A stretch of DNA of 64,000 bases from Myxocyprinus asiaticus. Lineage: Eukaryota > Chordata > Actinopteri > Cypriniformes > Catostomidae. The stretch spans positions 28,996,001 to 29,060,000 of the forward strand of contig NC_059385.1 in NCBI RefSeq assembly GCF_019703515.2, read 5' to 3'. The notes under the pieces were generated by a model. That model worked only from the letters and a program-made list of their open reading frames with translations, ran no database searches and was not told the DNA's origin. The position numbers were made by a program, and so were the translations under genes. Shown in pieces: positions 60,813 to 64,000 of this stretch (the first letter of the stretch is position 1; the number at the start of each line of letters is the position of its first letter).

Positions 60813-61870
60813 AAAACAAATTATTAACACTTTTTATTGATTCCAACAACTGAAACAGAAAATCAAAACATATATGTACAGAATCTACTTTTAACCCCTA
60901 TTATTCCCTTTCCCCCTCCCAATCCTCAACCCCGCCCTGCCCCCCAACAAACATCCCTGTGGTCAAAGCTAAAGAACACACACAAAGTAACAAAGAAACA
61001 AAAAAACTATATATATATATATTAGTTCTGTGCAAAAGTCTTGCATAAGATGTCTTCTGTGCATAAGATGTTTCACAAAAGCATTTGTCCTATATACACA
61101 TCAAATTTCGACACCACATTGACTTTCCTATAATCCACACAGTTATTTAAAAATCCCTCTCCACTGCCTATCCCCGACAGCCTTCCAAAAAGGTCAAATG
61201 ACTGCCCCACTCCCTATTAAATACCCCCAGGTTGCCTAGCCTTCTGTCTGACATTTCTTCAGATGAAATCAGGGCGCTCCAGCCGAATTCATACCCTAAG
61301 AATAATCTGTCTGCCGATCATAACAGTGGCTAGAACCCAATTTCTTATGTATTTATCCACTATATTAATAACCGCCCCATCGCATAAATACAGAATCTGG
61401 GGCAAAATGAAATTTGTGTGCCCAATACATCACATAAAACTCTGAGCACACAACCAAAACTCTTGGATCTTAACACACCACCAAAAAACATGGGTTGTGT
61501 GTCCCCATCTTCTGATTGGCATTGCCAGCAGGTGGGTGGGTCCTTAAGACCAAGCCTATACAATATAGAGGGGGTCCAATAGAATCAATGTAAAATCTTA
61601 AATTGCATAAGGCGCACCCTTGCGTCTCTAGATTCAGACATGACATTTTTTTTAATCCTAGCCCACACTCCCTCCTCCAATACCAAGTTTAAATCTTTCT
61701 CCCATAATCTCTTAAGAGAAGTTGAAGCTCCATCCCCCAGACTCTGAATTAACAGGGAGTAATACACTGATGCCTCATGACCTTTTGTCACTGTCTGCAT
61801 TTGGGATAAACCACTGAACATCTTAAGGGGGATTCCACACACTAGATCATTTTTTATCATCAAGCAAGAC
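60813..61870 (-). mobile_element. L1-type LINE 3' fragment
   Basis: Minus-strand frames (61863-61585 and 61563-61360) include 'LLIQSLGDGASTSLKRLWEK', 'DARVRLMQFKILH', 'MYRLGLKDPPTCWQCQSEDG' and 'DTQPMFFGG'. These are typical of the C-terminal zinc-knuckle region of L1-like ORF2 ('YRAGL....C.RC....G...H..W.C'). AATAAA occurs near its 3' end at about 60835. It is 5'-truncated. Confidence 0.7.
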
Positions 61871-63961
61871 TAAGAGCAGTCTTCATTTTGGCTAACCAGT
61901 ACAAAGTGACCATTTAAACAAAATTACGAAGGAAAAGACTTGGGGCTTCTGCTGGGCCCCCTGTCTGTCCAGGGCCCTTAGAATCATCCTAAACACCCCC
62001 CCCCCCCACCCATGGTACTGCACCCCTGGACGTGCTTCTGAAACATCTTAGTGCAATGACCTAGTTCTCAGGAAATTAGCAAATTTCGAAAATATGAAAA
62101 TTAGATAAGACAGTGTGTATGGTCGTTGTGCAATGCGCTATTCCTAGCACTGTCACAAGTGTCTTTTTGCTGCTTGACTGCATAAATCACTATCCATTTT
62201 CCTTGTTATTGTTGACAGAAGCTCAGACATTCTTTAAAATATCTCTGTTTGTGTTTCAAAGAAGAATAAAATAATATGGGGTTGGAACAACATAAGGGTG
62301 AGAAAACAATGACAGAATTATATTACTTAACTATTACTTCAAGTGGTTAACTGAAAATTTGTGAATTTGCATACTAATTTGCCAAAATTATTGTGTTGGT
62401 ACAAAGAGTATGCAAAATTTTTTTGGACCCTCTTTATATTAGGTGTCTTTAACTACTATGTAGTTAAGCATTTAATACAATGTATTTATTATGTAAATAC
62501 ATGTTAGTGCATCTTTCTTACATTTAAAGTATCTGCATTTAATTAAATCTGTAGTTAAACGGTTAACCCTAAACCTAACGTAATCCAATCCTTACCCTAA
62601 CTCCTAACCCTACCCTTACTCCTACACCTTTTTTGTGACATTGTCTTAATGAGGCTTGCTTTAGCCTTTCCTCAATAATTTCATAGAGTGACACCTTTTG
62701 CTCACTAAGTCAAAAATGCTGTTGAAAAATTCATTGTAAAAGCCCCTGAGAGAGTCCTCCAAGGTGTGTGTGGCACTGGTTTAAATTGCTAAAATTGAGT
62801 GCCCAATACAACTGTCTCTAAATCACTGCACAGAAAAGCTTTTTTGTCTCAGAAATGAATGATGACCAAGGTTCCTCACTCTAAGCCAGGAATCTCTTTT
62901 CAGGAAGATACGGTTGGATGGAGAGCTCTTGGGGGAGCTCTAGTGTCGAGGAAAAGGCAGAATATCTCTTACAACCCTTTTTCTTTGAAGATATCAGATA
63001 TTGTGTCAGAACCCTCTTTGGACAGCGCTGGAATATGTCACATCTGGCGGATTGGAAAGATGAGTTTTAGAGTATTATTTCTAGGGGTGTGCAGAGAAGC
63101 CATTATCTGTATTTGTATCTGTATCTGTTCATATGACAAAATTATCTGAAAATCTTACCCTTTGTTGAAGCTCATATCTATTCCACATCCAAGTTAAAAA
63201 AATGTCTCGTCAACGTCACTGACGGCAAAATGGTCTTGGTTCTCACATGTGTAGGAACTCAACGCAATGTGCCATTTCTGAATGTGGAGATGGACACAGC
63301 TAGATGTGATTTTTGGTGGAGGTGAAGATAAGCACTGAATAATTACTTAACTTTTGGTCTGTTTTTTACACAAAGCTATCATACATCTTCAGAAGACTTG
63401 GAATACAGCGCACAAGTCGTCTAGACAACTTTCTATTTGGTGTTTTTTGGTCATTTATTAACCTTCACAGCCACGGTCACTGTAACTGTTGTTGTTTGGC
63501 AATTGCTGCATGACAATTTATTCAAAAAAAACAAAAAACAACAATAATAAAAAAAAAAATCTCCATTTTCATTCCAAAGAAAACAATAATAATAATAGTG
63601 TGATTCAGATTAGATACTGACATAATTAAAATTTTTGGTTGAATTGTTTCTTTTAAGATAGGATAAATGCTGTTGCTACTACAATACTTGGAATATAATT
63701 GGATCTGTTTCCGTACACATTCCAAAACCACTTGCCTCACTAGCCATTTGAATATGTCAAATACAGGCTTTGTCTGCAGTTCAAGTTATTTTTATGGTCA
63801 GGCTAGAAGGCAGTTTGTCATTTTTCATGATTATAGGGCCAGAAATTTTTTCTTGTCCCTGAGAGCTGCGCTTAAGGCTTTATCTGTGGTAACAGTTACT
63901 GATTAGTGTAACTTCCCACACAGGTTCATGTGTTTCTGCTCTTCCACTGTTCTCTCTCCAG
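61871..63961. other. Last part of galt intron 6
   Basis: Includes a C run at about 61998-62007, a MITE-like 'aacaacataagggtgagaaaa' scrap near 62286, and 'taaccctaaacctaac'-type phrases near 62564. Near 63380 'cttcagaagacttggaatac' matches the inner part of the sigmar1 intron 1 inverted repeat. It ends with a strong pyrimidine tract before galt exon 7. Confidence 0.5.
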
Positions 63962-64000
63962 GTTTGGGCAAGCAATTTTCTTCCCAATGAACTAGGGCTG
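63962..64000 (+). pseudogene. galt: galt exon 7, start only
   Basis: A pyrimidine-rich tract and ccag precede VWASNFLPNELGL, matching human 'VWASSFLPD'. The exon continues beyond the window. It shows that the galt locus persists to the right of the TE cluster. Confidence 0.85.

Overview
The window looks like nuclear DNA of a teleost, most likely a cyprinid and probably one with a polyploid history. It has sparse vertebrate-type exons with canonical GT/AG introns, high A+T content, long (CA)n and (TA)n arrays, tRNA- and 5S-derived SINEs, and foldback elements opening with 'gatagttcacccaaaaatga', which I know as abundant in cyprinid genomes. There is no bacterial gene organisation. Most long open frames are non-coding or belong to transposable elements (TEs).

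Three host genes can be read. (1) Positions 1-4792, minus strand: internal and N-terminal exons of katnal2 (katanin p60-like AAA ATPase with a LisH domain). They carry two independent 1-nt frame breaks and two lost codons. (2) Positions 7507-11940, minus strand: a complete four-exon sigmar1 (sigma non-opioid receptor 1), 222 codons, all splice phases compatible, no lesion. (3) Positions 12532-64000, plus strand: galt (galactose-1-phosphate uridylyltransferase), head to head with sigmar1 across a shared 590-bp promoter interval. The sigmar1-galt pairing is the same as on human chromosome 9. The galt copy is decaying: exon 2 has a frameshift, an internal deletion and a lost 3' end; exon 5 was not found; exon 6 has lost the catalytic His-Pro-His. 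Exons 3 and 4 keep exactly the human lengths (76 and 49 nt). Exon 7 begins 39 bases before the right edge, so the locus spans more than 51 kb.

Nearly all the rest is TE sequence in galt introns. Intron 2 has foldback elements and a 5S-derived SINE. Intron 3 has a DIRS-type element (19.2-22.6 kb) broken by an LTR/PBS fragment. The 22.9-37.0 kb interval has a solo LTR, an L1 fragment, another LTR, a nearly complete Tc1 element with TA duplications, a DANA-like SINE and a 78-bp minisatellite. Intron 6 (37.1-63.96 kb) has an LTR-like unit with a nested Harbinger-like element, a Ty3/gypsy fragment whose two LTR copies document later insertions (a foldback element and a piggyBac-like end at TTAA), a second DIRS-type element lacking its recombinase, a CR1/Rex1-type LINE of about 2.7 kb, and an L1-type fragment.

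My reading is an intact sigmar1 between two decaying neighbours, as expected for one homeologous segment of a polyploid fish losing redundant copies at different rates. I found no wholly new gene system. The best leads are the gene-by-gene decay and the layered TE insertion history. The polyploid interpretation is inference and needs comparison with the sister locus.
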